DNA of 14,800 bases from Clostridia bacterium (GTDB lineage Bacteria > Bacillota > Clostridia > Peptostreptococcales > Anaerovoracaceae), in the NCBI GenBank assembly GCA_024682015.1, contig JAIKZT010000209.1, forward strand, positions 1-14,800. The letters run 5' to 3'. The position numbers and the translations under genes are program-made. Below, in pieces: positions 14,149 through 14,800 of this stretch. Positions within the stretch are counted from its first letter, which is position 1. The number at the start of each line of letters is the position of its first letter. The notes under the pieces are model-generated. The model had not been told where the DNA came from. It made no database searches and saw nothing but the letters and a program-made list of their open reading frames with translations.

Positions 14149-14181
14149 AAAAAGGCCCGGACCTTGCGGTCCGGGCCTTTT
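14149..14181. terminator. Bidirectional terminator between DUF169 and BKACE genes
   Basis: GGCCCGGACC / GGTCCGGGCC, with a TTGC loop, is flanked by AAAAA and TTTT. It serves the plus-strand DUF169 transcript and the converging minus-strand gene. A weaker hairpin (ACGGCAT / ATGCCGT, 14122-14148) precedes it. Confidence 0.92.
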
Positions 14182-14231
14182 GTTGCGATGAAACGGGAGT
14201 CTTCAGGAAGCTCTCATGCTTTTCTGCGCCG

Positions 14232-14800
14232 CTATTTCGCCGCGCTCTTCTGGAACTGGTCGATGGAGAGGATCTGGCGGGCTTCCTCGAAGTTCGCCAC
14301 TTCCATGCCGGCGGCCTTGATGAGGTCCGCCGCCTGCTTGACGAACTGCTCGTTGGACGTGGCCTTTTCACCCTTGCGGAAGTAGATGTTGTCTTCCAGA
14401 CCCACGCGGACGTGGCCGCCGAGGGCCAGCGACGTCATGATGATGGGCACATGATTGGCGCCCATGCCATTGGCCGAGAACGTGGAGCCTTCGGGCAGCA
14501 TGCGCACGAGGAAACACAGGTTCTCCGGCGTCGCAGGCATGCCGCTGGCAGCGCCGAGGATGAATGCAAAGTGCGCGGGCGCCTTCAGGATGCCGGTGGA
14601 CAGGTAGTGCTTGGCCGTGTCGATCATGCCGGAGTCGAAGATCTCGATCTCGGGCTTCCCGCCCAGTTCGTTGTAGGCGGTGCCGAGCTTTTCAAGGAAA
14701 GCCGGATTGTTTTCGAAGATGGTCTTGTGCATCCAGTTCAGCGTGCCGCAGTCGTAGGTGCCAAGTTCTGCCCTGACGCGGTAGAACGGGGCGATGCGGC
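14232..14800 (-). CDS. BKACE family beta-keto acid cleavage enzyme (DUF849), N-terminus beyond the right edge
   Basis: These zinc enzymes condense a beta-keto acid with acetyl-CoA and split it to acetoacetate and a CoA thioester, as in 3-keto-5-aminohexanoate cleavage of lysine fermentation. Only the C-terminal 188 residues or so are in the window, and the reading frame stays open to the right edge. The visible motifs fit the family: YRVRAELGTYDCGTLNW (the TLDCGTxNF-type strand), VRMLPEGSTFSANGMGANHVPI, and LALGGHVRVGLEDNIYFRKGEKATSNEQFVKQA near the end. The metal-binding histidines of the N-terminal half are not visible. Substrate specificity, which varies greatly in this family, cannot be assigned. 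It converges on the DUF169 gene across the terminator at 14149, so its promoter lies outside. Its start and operon partners are unknown. Confidence 0.88.
   Translation of the reverse strand, partial: RIAPFYRVRAELGTYDCGTLNWMHKTIFENNPAFLEKLGTAYNELGGKPEIEIFDSGMIDTAKHYLSTGILKAPAHFAFILGAASGMPATPENLCFLVRMLPEGSTFSANGMGANHVPIIMTSLALGGHVRVGLEDNIYFRKGEKATSNEQFVKQAADLIKAAGMEVANFEEARQILSIDQFQKSAAK

Overview
The window is about 60% GC by eye, with strong AGGAGG-type ribosome sites, short operonic gaps and no insertion sequences, tRNAs, rRNAs or CRISPR arrays. Its gene content suggests an anaerobic, amino-acid- and organic-acid-fermenting bacterium: a ferredoxin-linked indolepyruvate oxidoreductase, a CoA ligase, an acyl-CoA dehydrogenase, a TRAP transporter and a BKACE-type enzyme. 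The TrpR-like regulator of the YerC type points to Bacillota (Clostridia). Synergistota remain possible; this assignment is inference.

Left part (1-3953). A TrpR/YerC-like repressor gene and iorA (cut by the left edge) form a minus-strand operon. A J-domain protein gene is divergent from it, and a fatty-acid/aryl-type AMP-forming CoA ligase follows on the plus strand. The yerC promoter and the ligase promoter carry the same 8-base element (ACTTTAAC and its complement) placed symmetrically over their core elements. This suggests that the TrpR-like protein controls both itself with iorA and the ligase.

Centre (3954-11745). After a terminator, a textbook sigma-54 promoter (TGGCACG-N4-TTGCAT) drives a probable operon: DUF6282-type metal hydrolase, TRAP binding protein, TRAP small and large membrane subunits, and an enolase-superfamily (mandelate racemase/muconate lactonizing type) enzyme. 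Acyl-CoA dehydrogenase and HpcH/HpaI aldolase follow, possibly after partial attenuation at 9655-9687. A strong bidirectional terminator closes the unit. The set looks like import of an organic acid, hydrolysis, dehydration or isomerisation, CoA-linked oxidation and aldol cleavage. The substrate cannot be named from sequence.

Right part (11782-14800). Two divergent sigma-54 promoters, identical at 18 of 19 positions, drive a degenerate aldose-1-epimerase-fold protein (minus) and a cupin plus DUF169 gene pair (plus). With the operon at 4204 they make three sigma-54 transcription units within 9 kb, probably one regulon answering one substrate. No sigma-54 activator is encoded in the window. A BKACE (DUF849) gene enters from the right edge on the minus strand and meets a bidirectional terminator. 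The most interesting aspect is this compact sigma-54 regulon of poorly characterised families around a TRAP transporter.
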